Source: Pseudomonadota bacterium
Lineage (GTDB): Bacteria; Pseudomonadota; Alphaproteobacteria; Rhizobiales; Xanthobacteraceae
Direction of reading: 5' to 3'
Length of the DNA: 64,000 nucleotides
Assembly: GCA_023387735.1 (NCBI GenBank)
Contig: JAEWHP010000031.1
Span: 1-64,000 of the forward strand
Under the pieces are notes generated by a model. That model did not search any database. It was not told where the DNA came from and saw only the letters and a list, made by a program, of their open reading frames with translations. Positions 22,232 to 31,798 of the stretch are shown one piece after another. The stretch's first letter is position 1; each line of letters begins with the position of its first letter. Position numbers and translations under genes: made by a program.

Positions 22232-22615
22232 TCAGACTTTCGGCTTGGCGGCGTCCATGGCGGCCCTGGTGACGGCCTGGCCCATCTCGCTGGCCTGTTC
22301 CGCCAGCGCGCGCATCTGGCCATGTACATACTCGCTGTGCAGCCGCATCACCTCGGTCACGTCCTTGGCCTTCAGCAGCGACTGCGCATAATCGAGCGAG
22401 GCCTGCACGTTCTTTTCGGCATAGGCGATCGCCTTGCTGCCTATATTCTTGGCGCCCGCGGCCGCCGCCGCGTTGCGCTCCTCGATGGTACCGGTGGCGG
22501 CCTGCGCGGAGGCAACGAATTTCTCGAAGGTCTTGCGGGCCTGCTCGAAGCTGGCTTCCGCCATCGCCCGCATGTCCTTCGGAATCTCGAAACGGTCTCG
22601 CCCTTCGTCGCTCAT
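22232..22615 (-). CDS. Second phasin-family protein
   Basis: A 127-residue paralogue of the neighbouring phasin: FEIPKDMRAMAEASFEQARK, NIGSKAIAYAEKNVQASLDY, LLKAKDVTEVMRLHSEYVHG, LAEQASEMGQAVTRAAMDAA. The ATG at 22615 follows GGAGCGCACC. The frame is open far upstream only because of high GC. The duplicated pair suggests granule proteins with different partners or timing. It is divergent from the large PdhS-like kinase. Confidence 0.9.
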   Translation of the reverse strand: MSDEGRDRFEIPKDMRAMAEASFEQARKTFEKFVASAQAATGTIEERNAAAAAGAKNIGSKAIAYAEKNVQASLDYAQSLLKAKDVTEVMRLHSEYVHGQMRALAEQASEMGQAVTRAAMDAAKPKV

Positions 22616-22905
22616 GGTGCGCTCCTGTTGGGTTGGCGCGGTCCAGATACCCCGCCTGCATGACACGGTCTCGCGGGCCCCATGATGGACCTCTGACGGA
22701 CGCTTGCAAGCGGGCCAACGCGGCTGATGGCCCAGGGGTTCGGCCGGATTGAAAAAATGCAGCCGGGCCGGGGTTATCCGCCGCTTTGAGCGTTGCGGGC
22801 GGGCCGGCCCGTGGACCTGCGGCATTCCGCTTGCAATACTGCGATTCTCTCGGGCTGTCTGAACTTGGCGGCCGAATTTTGACGCCGGACGGTCATGCAG
22901 TCGCG

Positions 22906-25900
22906 ATGAATGATGCGGAATTTCAGTTGCGCGAGGCCGGAGATTCGCGACTGACGGCCTACGCGACAAGCCCCCTGCCCGCATGGCTGTGGACGGCCGA
23001 CGGCAAGCGAATCCTGTGGGCCAATGCGGCCGGCGTCCGGATGTTTGGCGCAGCGGATGCCGCGACGCTTGCCGAGAAAACCTTCGGCCCGGCCGATCGG
23101 CACCGCCGGCAGATTGCGCGGCTCGCAGGCCGGCTGCCGGCCAACGGCGCCATCCGGCTGGAGCGGTTGCAAGGCTTCGGCGCGACGCTTGGCGGGCTTG
23201 CGACCTGCGGCTGCCAGCGCTTCGATTTCCCCGACGGCAGCCACGGTGTGCTGATCGCGGCAGGCAACATCGCCCTGATTGCGCCGCTGCCGGCGCGGCC
23301 TCTGCCTGCGCCTCTTCAAAGCAAGACGCCGCTGGAAGCCGCATCATGCGAGCGGGCGCAGCCACTGAGCGCGCACATGGTGGAGGAGACCAACGCCACG
23401 CCACCGTGCGCCGATGACAAAGTACCAGTACCGCCAGACGAACCGCCCGCCGGGTTTGCGTTGTTCGACGCCTTCGACGATCCGCCCGCGACGGAGAAAG
23501 TGCCCGAACTGAATCTCGAAAACGTGCTGCAGACAAATCTTCCGCACGTCGAAGTTACACCGCGTCAAGTGCCTCCTGCCGAAGAGACAACTCCGATGGA
23601 AATGCACCCGGACGATTCATTGCCCGCCTTCGAAGCCGCCGAGACGCCGTTGCCCGATGCGCCAACCGTGCCGATGCGCTTTACCTGGCGCATGGACCGC
23701 GATGGCCGCTTCACGCCGCATGCCGGCGATTTCACTCGCCTGGTCGGCCCGCGCCTGTCGGCGTTCGGCCGCCCGTGGAGCGAGATCGCCGCGACTCTGG
23801 AGCTCGATCCCGAGGGCCTCGTGACGGAAGCCGTCGCCACGCGCGAGACCTGGACCGGCATCACGCTGAGCTGGCCTGCCCACGGCGGCGACCGGCTGCG
23901 GGTCGAACTATCCGGCGTGCCGTTCTTCGATGCCGCGCGGAATTTTATCGGCTATCGCGGCTTTGGCGTCTGCCGTGATCTCGATGGCCTGGCGCGGATC
24001 ACGGTCCGCCGCCGCGATGAACTGCTCCGCACAATCGCCGCGCCACAGAAAACGTCGGCGGCGGATTTACCCGAATCCGTCAGCGCCATGTCGCCATCGC
24101 TTGCGCTATTGCCTGAGCCGAACATCGCCGCGATTTCGCAAGAAGCCGATCTGGACGTGCCGGCGGAATTGCCGACAGACGACGCGCTGAAGAACGTCGT
24201 GCCGTTCCGCCCGCCCGGCGACACCAAGTCGCCGGTGCTGACGCCGGTCGAGAACACCGCCTTCCACGAACTTGCGCGGCAATTGTCGGCGCGGCTCGAA
24301 ACCGAGAACGGCAACGACGCGCCGCCGGCTACACCGATCGAAGCCGTTTTTGAAGCCACCGCCGTATCCGAGGCGCACGACCAGACCGGCGCGCCACCCG
24401 AGTGGCTGGCGCCGCCCGAACCGCCTGCGCAAGGTGAAGCCCGGCGCGACAAGGCGCTGCTCGATCTGCTTCCCGTCGGCGTCCTGATCTACCGGCTCGA
24501 CCGGCTGCTCTATGCCAACGCGGCGTTCCTGTTGCAGATGGGCTATTCGAGCCTGCATGCGCTGGAAGATGCCGGCGGCCTCGACGCGCTCTATGTCGAG
24601 CCGGGTGTATCGGGCGCGTCCTCGACCTCGGACACCGGGAAGCCGGTGAGGATTTCCGCCAGCCAGCCTGCCGATACGTCGTCGGCAGCAGCCGACGCGC
24701 GCCTCTACACCATTTCATGGGACGGCGATTCAGCGCTCGCCTTGATCTTTTCGAATACGCGCCAGCAAGGCGATGCGATCGCGGCTGCGATCTCCGAAGC
24801 AACAACGGTGTCGCAAGCTGACATCGCAGGACCCGACAAAACCTTCGAACCGTCTGATGTCGGCCACGCCAACGCCGAAGAACTCGCAGCCATCCTCGAC
24901 ACCACGGCCGACGGCATCGTGATGTTCGACGCCGAGGGCAACATCAATTCCGCCAATCGCAGCGCCGAGGCGCTGTTCGGCTACAACGGCGACGAGCTTG
25001 CGCGCCGCAATCTGGCGGATCTGTTCGCGCCGGAAAGCCGGCACGGCGTGTTCGAATATCTCGCCAGCCTCAAGGCATCCGACGCCGCCAGCCTGCTCGA
25101 CCATGGCCGCGAGATGCTGGGCCGTGAAAGCAAGGGCGGCATGATCCCGCTCTCGATGACCATCGGCCGTACCCGCGCCGACGGTCCGAATTTCTTCGCG
25201 GTGTTCCGCGATCTGTCGCAGGCGAAGCACACCGAAAGCGAACTGCGCGAGGCGCGGCGGCTGGCCGAGCGCGCGACCGGCGCCAAGGCCGACGTGCTGG
25301 CGCGGATCAGCCACGAGGTGCGCACGCCCCTCAATGCCATCATCGGCTTTGCCGACGTGATGACCGGCGAGCGTTTCGGCGCACTCGGCAACGAGCGTTA
25401 CCGCGAATACATGAAGGACATCCGCGCTTCCGGCGAACGCGTGATCGCCATCATCAACGACCTGCTCGATCTCTCCAGGATCGAAACCGGCAAGCTCGAT
25501 CTCGCCTTCACCAACCAGAACCTCAACGAGATCGTCGAGAGCTGCGTCGCCGTGATGCAGCCGCAGGCCAATCGCGAGCGCATCATCATCCGCACCTCGC
25601 TGGCGCATACGCTGCCGCAGATCGTCGCCGATACGCAGGCGCTGCGCCAGATCACGCTGAACCTGATCGGCAATTCGATCCATCTCGCCAATGCCGGCGG
25701 GCAGGTCATCGTCTCGACCGCATTGTCCGATTTCGGCGAAGTCATGCTGCGGGTGCGCGACACCGGCGCCGGCCTCAACGATAATGAAGTCAAGGCCGCG
25801 CTCGAACCGTTCCGGACTCAGGCGCCCTCGGACCAGTCGGACAGCTCGGGCGTCAGCCTGTCGCTGACCAAGGCCCTTGTCGAGGCCAATCGCGCCAAAT

Positions 25901-25974
25901 TCCAGATCAAGACCGGCGGCCGCTCCGGCACGCTAATCGAGGTGGTGTTTCCGCACGCGGTGGCGCGGGCCTGA
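22906..25974 (+). CDS. Large PAS sensor histidine kinase, PdhS/PleC-like
   Basis: A cytosolic hybrid of PAS repeats and a histidine kinase, about 1022 residues from the ATG at 22906 (the frame is open to a TTG at 22786; the start is uncertain). An N-terminal PAS-like region (WLWTADGKRILWANAAGVRM) is followed by a long Pro/Glu-rich linker, a further PAS-like region (TFRW-type MDRDGRFTPHAGDF) and a canonical PAS (ILDTTADGIVMFDAEGNINS). The HisKA box is RISHEVRTPLNAIIGFADVM with H near 25312. The stretch GERFGALGNERYREYMKDI is typical of the PdhS/PleC/DivJ group that controls DivK and cell-cycle asymmetry. The catalytic ATPase domain is C-terminal. Confidence 0.88.
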   Translation: MNDAEFQLREAGDSRLTAYATSPLPAWLWTADGKRILWANAAGVRMFGAADAATLAEKTFGPADRHRRQIARLAGRLPANGAIRLERLQGFGATLGGLATCGCQRFDFPDGSHGVLIAAGNIALIAPLPARPLPAPLQSKTPLEAASCERAQPLSAHMVEETNATPPCADDKVPVPPDEPPAGFALFDAFDDPPATEKVPELNLENVLQTNLPHVEVTPRQVPPAEETTPMEMHPDDSLPAFEAAETPLPDAPTVPMRFTWRMDRDGRFTPHAGDFTRLVGPRLSAFGRPWSEIAATLELDPEGLVTEAVATRETWTGITLSWPAHGGDRLRVELSGVPFFDAARNFIGYRGFGVCRDLDGLARITVRRRDELLRTIAAPQKTSAADLPESVSAMSPSLALLPEPNIAAISQEADLDVPAELPTDDALKNVVPFRPPGDTKSPVLTPVENTAFHELARQLSARLETENGNDAPPATPIEAVFEATAVSEAHDQTGAPPEWLAPPEPPAQGEARRDKALLDLLPVGVLIYRLDRLLYANAAFLLQMGYSSLHALEDAGGLDALYVEPGVSGASSTSDTGKPVRISASQPADTSSAAADARLYTISWDGDSALALIFSNTRQQGDAIAAAISEATTVSQADIAGPDKTFEPSDVGHANAEELAAILDTTADGIVMFDAEGNINSANRSAEALFGYNGDELARRNLADLFAPESRHGVFEYLASLKASDAASLLDHGREMLGRESKGGMIPLSMTIGRTRADGPNFFAVFRDLSQAKHTESELREARRLAERATGAKADVLARISHEVRTPLNAIIGFADVMTGERFGALGNERYREYMKDIRASGERVIAIINDLLDLSRIETGKLDLAFTNQNLNEIVESCVAVMQPQANRERIIIRTSLAHTLPQIVADTQALRQITLNLIGNSIHLANAGGQVIVSTALSDFGEVMLRVRDTGAGLNDNEVKAALEPFRTQAPSDQSDSSGVSLSLTKALVEANRAKFQIKTGGRSGTLIEVVFPHAVARA

Positions 25975-26113
25975 TCCAGATCGCCAGCCGCATATGCGGG
26001 AACGCATCGCGCCCGAGCGGCATGGCGCGGCACAAAATTTGCTCGAATCTGGCTGCCTGAATGCATTCGCTGCCAGATTGCCTGTTCCTGAAGCATTTTG
26101 GGATTTGCCCGCC

Positions 26114-26941
26114 ATGCGCTGCCTTGTCGTTGCAGACCTGCATTATTCTTTGCCGCAGTTCGACTGGCTGCTGGCGGCTGCGCCGGAATTCGACCTCGTG
26201 ATTTTCGCGGGCGACGCGCTCGACATCGGGTCGGCGGTCGACTTCCGCGCCCAGATCGTGGTGGTGAAGAAATACCTGTCGCTGCTGTCGGGCCTGACGC
26301 GCGTCATCCTCTGCTCGGGCAATCACGATCTCGACGAGCGCAGCGCGGAGGGCGAGAAGATCGCGCGCTGGATCGGCGAAGTGCGCGAACTCGGCATCGC
26401 CTGCGACGGCGACAGCCTCGTGATTTCAGACACCCTCTTCACGGTGTGTCCGTGGTGGGACGGCCCGCTGGTCAAGAGTCGCCTCGAAAGCCAGCTCGGC
26501 GAGTCGGCAGCACAACGGCTAGAGCAATGGATCTGGGTGCATCACGCGCCGCCGGCGAATTCACCGACCAGCTGGGGCGGCAAGCGGTTCTTCGGCGATG
26601 TCGAACTGGTGCAGTGGATCAGGGAATACCAGCCGTCGATGGTAATCTCGGGTCATGTGCATCAGTCGCCGTTCATCCCTGACGGCTCCTGGTTCGACCG
26701 GCTCGGCAACACCTGGGTCTTCAACACCGGCCTGCAGCATGGCCGCCCGCCGGTCTGCATCGTGCTCGACCTCGATGAAAGCAAAGCGTACTGGCTAGCG
26801 GCCGGCGAGGCGCAATGCATCGACCTGCGCGCGCCTTTGCTGCGGCCCGCGGCGCCCATTCAGCATCCGCCGCCCTGGCTCATATCCTTGGATCGGATTG
26901 CCGATCCGAGCCTGGCACGACCTGCATCGGCGGCAGGTTGA
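26114..26941 (+). CDS. Metallophosphoesterase
   Basis: A 275-residue calcineurin-like phosphoesterase. All metal-binding motifs are visible: ADLHYS (near residue 8), GDALD, SGNHDLDE, HHAPP and SGHVHQSPF. The ATG at 26114 (MRCLVVADLH) is placed right before the first motif. The tail (DLRAPLLRPAAPIQHPPPW) extends past the catalytic domain and its last 62 bases overlap the convergent cyclic-nucleotide-binding gene. The substrate could be a nucleotide or phosphoprotein; it is not predictable. Confidence 0.88.
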   Translation: MRCLVVADLHYSLPQFDWLLAAAPEFDLVIFAGDALDIGSAVDFRAQIVVVKKYLSLLSGLTRVILCSGNHDLDERSAEGEKIARWIGEVRELGIACDGDSLVISDTLFTVCPWWDGPLVKSRLESQLGESAAQRLEQWIWVHHAPPANSPTSWGGKRFFGDVELVQWIREYQPSMVISGHVHQSPFIPDGSWFDRLGNTWVFNTGLQHGRPPVCIVLDLDESKAYWLAAGEAQCIDLRAPLLRPAAPIQHPPPWLISLDRIADPSLARPASAAG

Positions 26942-27380
26942 TCATGCTCTGCAGGAGTTCGCCGACCATCGACAGATGATTGCCGTGACCGGCGTATTGA
27001 TGCATCAGGTCGGCAAGATAGGTCGTCGCAACATTCAGGCGCTGCGCCAGGAGCCGTGCGATCAATAGCGCCACCGCCGGCTGGTCGCGCAGGAACGCGG
27101 CCGCATCGTCGAACTCGTAGATCACCGAATCGGAAGCAGCGCGCACGGTGGCCGTATGCGGCTGATCGAGCAGCACCGACATTTCGCCGAGCATTGCGCC
27201 GGGTTCGGTGAGGACCGCAACGACGGTATCGCCCTTGATCACCTCCAGCCGTCCTTCGAGCAGGACGAACAGGTGGCCGGTCTTGCTGCCTTCGTGCAGC
27301 ACCAGCGTGCCCGCGGGCGTATCCCGCCTCGTTCCTCCGGTGCAATAGTCCAGTACCGCGCGCATCGGCATCGTCTCCAT
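26880..27380 (-). CDS. Cyclic nucleotide-binding domain protein without a DNA-binding domain
   Basis: A 166-residue stand-alone CNMP domain. The CRP-like beta roll is visible in TLVLHEGSKTGHLFVLLEGRLE and AMLGEMSVLLDQPHTATVRA, where GEMS and the following Arg-containing HTATVRA are the phosphate-binding cassette. No helix-turn-helix follows; instead there is a helical tail (LLIARLLAQRLNVATTYLADL). It may sense cAMP or cGMP for a partner protein. Its 3' end overlaps the convergent phosphoesterase gene, whose family includes cyclic-nucleotide phosphodiesterases; a link is conjecture. Confidence 0.88.
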   Translation of the reverse strand: METMPMRAVLDYCTGGTRRDTPAGTLVLHEGSKTGHLFVLLEGRLEVIKGDTVVAVLTEPGAMLGEMSVLLDQPHTATVRAASDSVIYEFDDAAAFLRDQPAVALLIARLLAQRLNVATTYLADLMHQYAGHGNHLSMVGELLQSMINLPPMQVVPGSDRQSDPRI

Positions 27381-27587
27381 TTCGGCACAGGCTAGGCACG
27401 AAGGATGCCAAGGTCGAACGGATAACGCGCGGCTTGCTGCTTAAAATGGCGGCATGGGTCTCCGGCGCCATCGGGCGAAGGTCCTTCTGGACACCGGCCG
27501 GCTTTCCGGTTGATATGCGACCAAATGACACGGCCCGGCGAAATGATCGACCGCCGACGGCCCTGCCTGAGCCCGGAGGACCCCCAA

Positions 27588-28556
27588 ATGACCCTGTTTT
27601 GCACGCGCCTGTTCGGCGCGGTCGTCGCGCTGACCGTTGCGGCCGCCTCCCCGGCGCTGTCGCAGCAGCTCGAACTCAAGGTGATGGCGCCCGCCGCCCC
27701 CGGCGGCGGATGGGACCAGACCGCACGCGCGATGCAGCAGGCTCTGGTTGCCGCCAAGATCGCCCGCAGCGTTCAGGTCACGAACGTGGCAGGGGCCGGC
27801 GGCAGCGTCGGCATCGCGCAGTTCGTCAACGGCGCCAAGGGCGACGGCAACCAGTTGATGGTGAACGGCTTCGTCATGGTCGGCGCGCTGGCGATGAACA
27901 AGTCGCCTGTCACGCTCGACCAGGTGACGCCGATCGCGCGCCTAACCGAGGAAATCCAGGTGATCGTCGTGCCGGCGAATTCGCCGATCAAGACCGCGCA
28001 GGATTTGGCCGCCGCCGTGAAGGCCGACATCGCCAAGGTCACCTTTGCCGGCGGCTCGGCCGGCGGCGTCGACCATGTGATGGCGGCGCTGTTCGCTGGC
28101 GCGATCGGCGCCGACGCGAAAAAGGTCAATTACATTCCGTTCTCCGGCGGCGGCGAGTCGCTGGCCGCGATCCTCGGCGGCAAGGTCACCGCGGGCATTT
28201 CGGGATTGAGCGAGTACGAAGGCCAGATCAAATCCGGCAAGCTGCGCGCGCTCGGCGTAACCTCGGAGAAGCGCCTGCCGGGCAGTGATATTCCGACCTT
28301 CAAGGAACAGGGCATCGACCTCGTGCTGGCCAACTGGCGCTCGGTGGTCGCGCCTCCCGGCATTACTCCCGAACAGCGCAAGACCCTGAGCGATGCGGTG
28401 GAGAAGATGGTCAAGTCCGACGCCTGGAAGGACATCCTCAAGCAGAAGGGCTGGGATGACGCCTATCTTTCCGGCGATGCATTCGCCGATTTCCTGAAGA
28501 AGGAAACCGCGCGCGTCACCGACGTGCTGAAATCGGTCGGCCTGATCAAATCATGA
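27588..28556 (+). CDS. Tripartite tricarboxylate transporter, periplasmic binding protein (TctC type)
   Basis: A 322-residue Bug/TctC receptor. The signal peptide (LFGAVVALTVAAASPALSQ) precedes LELKVMAPAAPGGGWDQTAR, the hallmark ligand loop of the family, and VTNVAGAGGSVGIAQFVNG. The ATG at 27588 follows GGAGGACCCCCAA. It overlaps the TctB gene by four bases and begins a complete tctCBA operon. Ligands in the family are carboxylates (citrate, tricarballylate, terephthalate and others); the substrate here is unknown. Confidence 0.93.
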   Translation: MTLFCTRLFGAVVALTVAAASPALSQQLELKVMAPAAPGGGWDQTARAMQQALVAAKIARSVQVTNVAGAGGSVGIAQFVNGAKGDGNQLMVNGFVMVGALAMNKSPVTLDQVTPIARLTEEIQVIVVPANSPIKTAQDLAAAVKADIAKVTFAGGSAGGVDHVMAALFAGAIGADAKKVNYIPFSGGGESLAAILGGKVTAGISGLSEYEGQIKSGKLRALGVTSEKRLPGSDIPTFKEQGIDLVLANWRSVVAPPGITPEQRKTLSDAVEKMVKSDAWKDILKQKGWDDAYLSGDAFADFLKKETARVTDVLKSVGLIKS

Positions 28557-29038
28557 CCGACCTGCCGCAGGGGCCGGGGTCGCGGCACGTCGATCGCGCC
28601 GGCGTCGTCATTGCGCTGGCGCTCGCCGCCCTTGCCGCGGTGCTGGTCTGGGACTCGCGGCAACTGCCGGCGACCACGAAGTACGGTATGGGGCCCGAGG
28701 TGATGCCGGTCGTCATCGCCATCGGGCTCGGCATTCTCGCGATCGGCAATCTGATCGACGCGCTGCGCGGCAGGCTTCCTGCGCGCGAGAGCGCCGATCC
28801 GAAGGCAGTGCTGCTGATCCTCGCCGGGCTCGCGCTGCTTATCGCCATCATCGGCCTTGGCGGCGGCTTCATCCTTGCGACGTCCGTGCTGTTCGTCACC
28901 ACCTCGGCCGCGTTCGGACGGCGTGCCATTCTGACTGACTCGGCCATCGCGCTTGCGATGACCACGCTGATCTATCTCGCATTCGATCGGCTGCTGACCT
29001 TGAGCCTTCCCGCGGGCCCCCTGGAAAGGCTGCTGTAA
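28553..29038 (+). CDS. Tripartite tricarboxylate transporter small membrane subunit (TctB type)
   Basis: A 161-residue protein with four predicted transmembrane helices (GVVIALALAALAAVLVW, PVVIAIGLGILAIGNLI, AVLLILAGLALLIAIIG, SAIALAMTTLIYLAF). The start overlaps the TctC stop (ATGA), and the stop abuts the TctA start. It is the poorly conserved 4-TM partner required by the large permease. Confidence 0.92.
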   Translation: MTDLPQGPGSRHVDRAGVVIALALAALAAVLVWDSRQLPATTKYGMGPEVMPVVIAIGLGILAIGNLIDALRGRLPARESADPKAVLLILAGLALLIAIIGLGGGFILATSVLFVTTSAAFGRRAILTDSAIALAMTTLIYLAFDRLLTLSLPAGPLERLL

Positions 29039-30538
29039 ATGGAAACCTTTGCCGCGCTCGCGCATGGCATGGCCGTCGCCGTCCAGCCGATGAACCTGCT
29101 CTATGCGCTGATCGGCGTATTCCTCGGCACCGCCGTGGGCGTGCTGCCCGGCATCGGCCCGGCGCTCACGGTCGCGCTGCTGCTGCCGGTCACCTACAAG
29201 CTCGATCCCGGCGGCTCGCTGATCATGTTCGCCGGAATCTATTACGGCGGCATGTATGGCGGATCGACCACGGCGATCCTCATCAACACGCCGGGCGAGA
29301 GCGCATCGATGGCGACCGCGCTGGAGGGCAACAAGATGGCCAAGGCCGGCCGCGGCGGGCCTGCGCTTGCCACCGCCGCGATCGGCTCGTTTGTCGCGGG
29401 CACCATCGCCACCATCGGGCTGGCATTCCTGTCGCCGTGGCTGGTCGATTTCGCGGTGCGCTTCGGGCCTGAAGATTATTTTGCATTGATGTGCGTCGCC
29501 TTCGTCACGGTGTCGGCGACGTTCGGAGACTCGCCGATCCGCGGGCTGACCAGCCTGTTCATCGGACTGACGCTCGGCCTGATCGGCATCGACAAGCTCA
29601 CCGGCCAGGCCCGGCTCGCGTTCGGAATCCCCGAACTGCTCGATGGCGTCGAGGTGACGACGCTGGCGGTCGGGCTGTTCGCGGTGGGCGAAGCGCTCTA
29701 CGTCGCATCGCGCCGCCATCACACCGAGGAAAAGCTCGAGCCGGTGCGCGGCTCGCTTTGGATGACGAAAGAAGACTGGAAGCGCTCGTGGAAGCCGTGG
29801 CTGCGCGGGACGATGTTCGGCTTTCCGATCGGCGCGCTTCCCGCGGGAGGCGCGGAGATTCCGACATTCCTGTCCTATTCCACCGAGAAGCGGCTGACCA
29901 AACATCCGGAGGAATTCGGCAAGGGCGCCATCGAAGGCGTCGCGGGGCCGGAAGCCGCCAACAATGCGTCGGCCGCCGGCACCCTGGTGCCCCTGCTGAC
30001 GCTCGGCCTGCCGACATCGGCAACGGCCGCGATGATGCTGGCGGGCTTTCAGCAATACGGCCTCAACCCGGGACCGCTGCTGTTCGCGGAGCGGCCAGAT
30101 TTGGTGTGGGGCCTGATTGCCAGCCTGTTCATCGCCAACGTCATGCTGCTGGTTCTAAACCTGCCGCTGGTCAGCCTCTGGGTAAAACTGCTCGCGATCC
30201 CGCAGCCGTGGCTCTACGCGGGTATTCTCGTATTCGCGACCATGGGCACGATCGCGGCGAAACCATCGGTCGTCGAACTGTCGATGCTGGCGGGTTTTGG
30301 CGTACTCGGCTTTTTGATGCGCAGGTTCGATTTTCCGATCGCTCCTGTCGTCGTCGGGCTCATCCTCGGGCCGATCGCCGAGAGCCAGTTGCGCCGCGCA
30401 CTCGCAATCAGCCTCGGCGATCCCATGACGCTGGTGCAAAGTCCGGTGTCGGCAACGCTGCTCGGCATCGCGCTGATCGCGCTGGTGGCGCCGTTCGTGT
30501 TGAAGGGACTGGGACGATTCAAGGCGAGTGAGGATTAA
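29039..30538 (+). CDS. Tripartite tricarboxylate transporter large permease (TctA type)
   Basis: A 499-residue permease of the TctA family with about 12 transmembrane helices. Family blocks are visible: [78 protein letters not shown] and [18 protein letters not shown]. It starts immediately after the TctB stop and completes the secondary transporter with TctC and TctB. Transport is expected to be ion-driven, since there is no ATPase. Confidence 0.95.
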   Translation: METFAALAHGMAVAVQPMNLLYALIGVFLGTAVGVLPGIGPALTVALLLPVTYKLDPGGSLIMFAGIYYGGMYGGSTTAILINTPGESASMATALEGNKMAKAGRGGPALATAAIGSFVAGTIATIGLAFLSPWLVDFAVRFGPEDYFALMCVAFVTVSATFGDSPIRGLTSLFIGLTLGLIGIDKLTGQARLAFGIPELLDGVEVTTLAVGLFAVGEALYVASRRHHTEEKLEPVRGSLWMTKEDWKRSWKPWLRGTMFGFPIGALPAGGAEIPTFLSYSTEKRLTKHPEEFGKGAIEGVAGPEAANNASAAGTLVPLLTLGLPTSATAAMMLAGFQQYGLNPGPLLFAERPDLVWGLIASLFIANVMLLVLNLPLVSLWVKLLAIPQPWLYAGILVFATMGTIAAKPSVVELSMLAGFGVLGFLMRRFDFPIAPVVVGLILGPIAESQLRRALAISLGDPMTLVQSPVSATLLGIALIALVAPFVLKGLGRFKASED

Positions 30539-30551
30539 TCCCCAATCACAC

Positions 30552-30591
30552 TCTGGAATACTTCTAAACTAAAAGCTGGAATCGCTCTAAA
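30552..30591 (+). promoter_or_regulatory. Two Irr/ICE-like iron boxes
   Basis: TCTGGAA-TAC-TTCTAAA (30552-30568) and GCTGGAA-TCG-CTCTAAA (30575-30591) each resemble the iron control element TTTAGAA-N3-TTCTAAA bound by Irr in rhizobia. The right halves match at 7/7 and 6/7, the left halves at about 4 or 5 of 7. Centres are 23 bases apart, about two helical turns. They lie about 90 to 130 bases before the start of the iron-binding protein gene. Confidence 0.6.
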
Positions 30592-30682
30592 TCGCGCCCT
30601 TCGCGACACAGCGTCTCTCCCTGCGGGTCAACCGCTGCGCTACTGAAAGCGGCATCTTCACCACCCTGCCGGAGCCGCTTCC

Positions 30683-31708
30683 ATGAAGAATTTTCGCGCC
30701 TACGCCGCTACCGCGGCCGTACTTTGCCTCACCGCGCCCGTCGCCTCGACGGCCTCGGCCAACGGCGAAGTCAACGTATACACTTACCGCGAAACCAAGC
30801 TGGTCCAGCCGCTGTTCGATGCCTTCACCAAGGACACCGGCATCAAGGTCAATGTCGTCTCGGCCAGTTCGGGGCTCGAGCAGCGCATGAAAGCGGAGGG
30901 CGCCAACAGCCCCGCCGACGTGCTGCTCACCGTCGATCTCGGCCGCCTCGACGACGCGGTGCAGGCCGGCGTCACCCAGCCGATCAAGTCGGTGGTGATC
31001 GACGAGATCGTGCCGGCGCAGTATCGCGATCCGGACGGCCAATGGGCCGGTATCTCGATGCGCGCCCGCGTGATCTACGCCTCGAAGGACCGCGTCAAGC
31101 AGGACAAGATCACCTATGAAGAACTCGCCGATCCCAAGTGGAAGGGCAAGATCTGCATCCGTTCAGGCCAGCACATCTACAACAACGGCCTGTTCGCGGC
31201 CTATGTCGCCAAGTACGGCGAGGCCAAGGCCGAGGAATGGCTGAAGGGCGTGAAGGCCAACCTGGCGCAGAAGCCTTCGGGCGGCGACCGCGAAGCCGCG
31301 CGCGACGTGGCCGCCGGCAAGTGCGACATCGGCATCGGCAACACCTATTACTGGGCGCTGATGATGAACAACGATCCCGAGAAGAAGCCGTGGGCGGAAG
31401 CCACCAAGGTGATCCTGCCGACGTTCGAGGGCGGCGGCACCCACGTCAATCTTTCCGGCGTCGTCCTGGCCAAGCACGCGCCGAACAAGGCCAACGCCAT
31501 CAAGCTGATCGAATGGCTGGCCGGCGACAAGGCGCAGCAGATGTACGCTGACTCCACCTACGAATACCCGGTCCGCGCCGGCGTCGCCGTCAACTCCACG
31601 ATTGCGGGCTACGGCAAACTCACTGCCGATCCGACTCCGATCGCCAAGATCGTCACCAACCGCAAGGCGGCCTCGACGCTGACCGACAAGGTCGGGTTCG
31701 ATAATTGA
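30683..31708 (+). CDS. Iron(III) ABC transporter periplasmic binding protein (FutA/FbpA type)
   Basis: A 341-residue ferric-iron receptor. The signal peptide (AATAAVLCLTAPVASTASA) is cleaved before NGEVNVYTYRE, the family start. The iron-ligand tyrosines are expected in GNTYYWALMMNN, with a further Tyr in SGQHIYNNGLF. VILPTFEGGGTHVNLSGVVL and EWLAGDKAQQMYADSTYEYP are typical C-lobe blocks. GGAG at about 30671 sits before the ATG. Two Irr-type boxes upstream suggest iron control. The permease gene follows; no ATPase gene is adjacent. Confidence 0.94.
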   Translation: MKNFRAYAATAAVLCLTAPVASTASANGEVNVYTYRETKLVQPLFDAFTKDTGIKVNVVSASSGLEQRMKAEGANSPADVLLTVDLGRLDDAVQAGVTQPIKSVVIDEIVPAQYRDPDGQWAGISMRARVIYASKDRVKQDKITYEELADPKWKGKICIRSGQHIYNNGLFAAYVAKYGEAKAEEWLKGVKANLAQKPSGGDREAARDVAAGKCDIGIGNTYYWALMMNNDPEKKPWAEATKVILPTFEGGGTHVNLSGVVLAKHAPNKANAIKLIEWLAGDKAQQMYADSTYEYPVRAGVAVNSTIAGYGKLTADPTPIAKIVTNRKAASTLTDKVGFDN

Positions 31709-31739
31709 TCGCACAGACCAACGAAGGCATTCCACCAAC

Positions 31740-31768
31740 ATGCCCTCTCCCTCCCCGGGAGAGGGCAT
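31740..31768. repeat. TGCCCTCTCCC hairpin
   Basis: TGCCCTCTCCC-TCCCC-GGGAGAGGGCA, a near-perfect 11-base inverted repeat between the iron-binding protein and permease genes. It may protect the abundant upstream mRNA and set unequal expression of the two genes. This kind of element is common in Bradyrhizobium intergenic DNA. Confidence 0.7.
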
Positions 31769-31798
31769 AATGCTGCGTGGTCTTTCGGCTTCTTCCCG

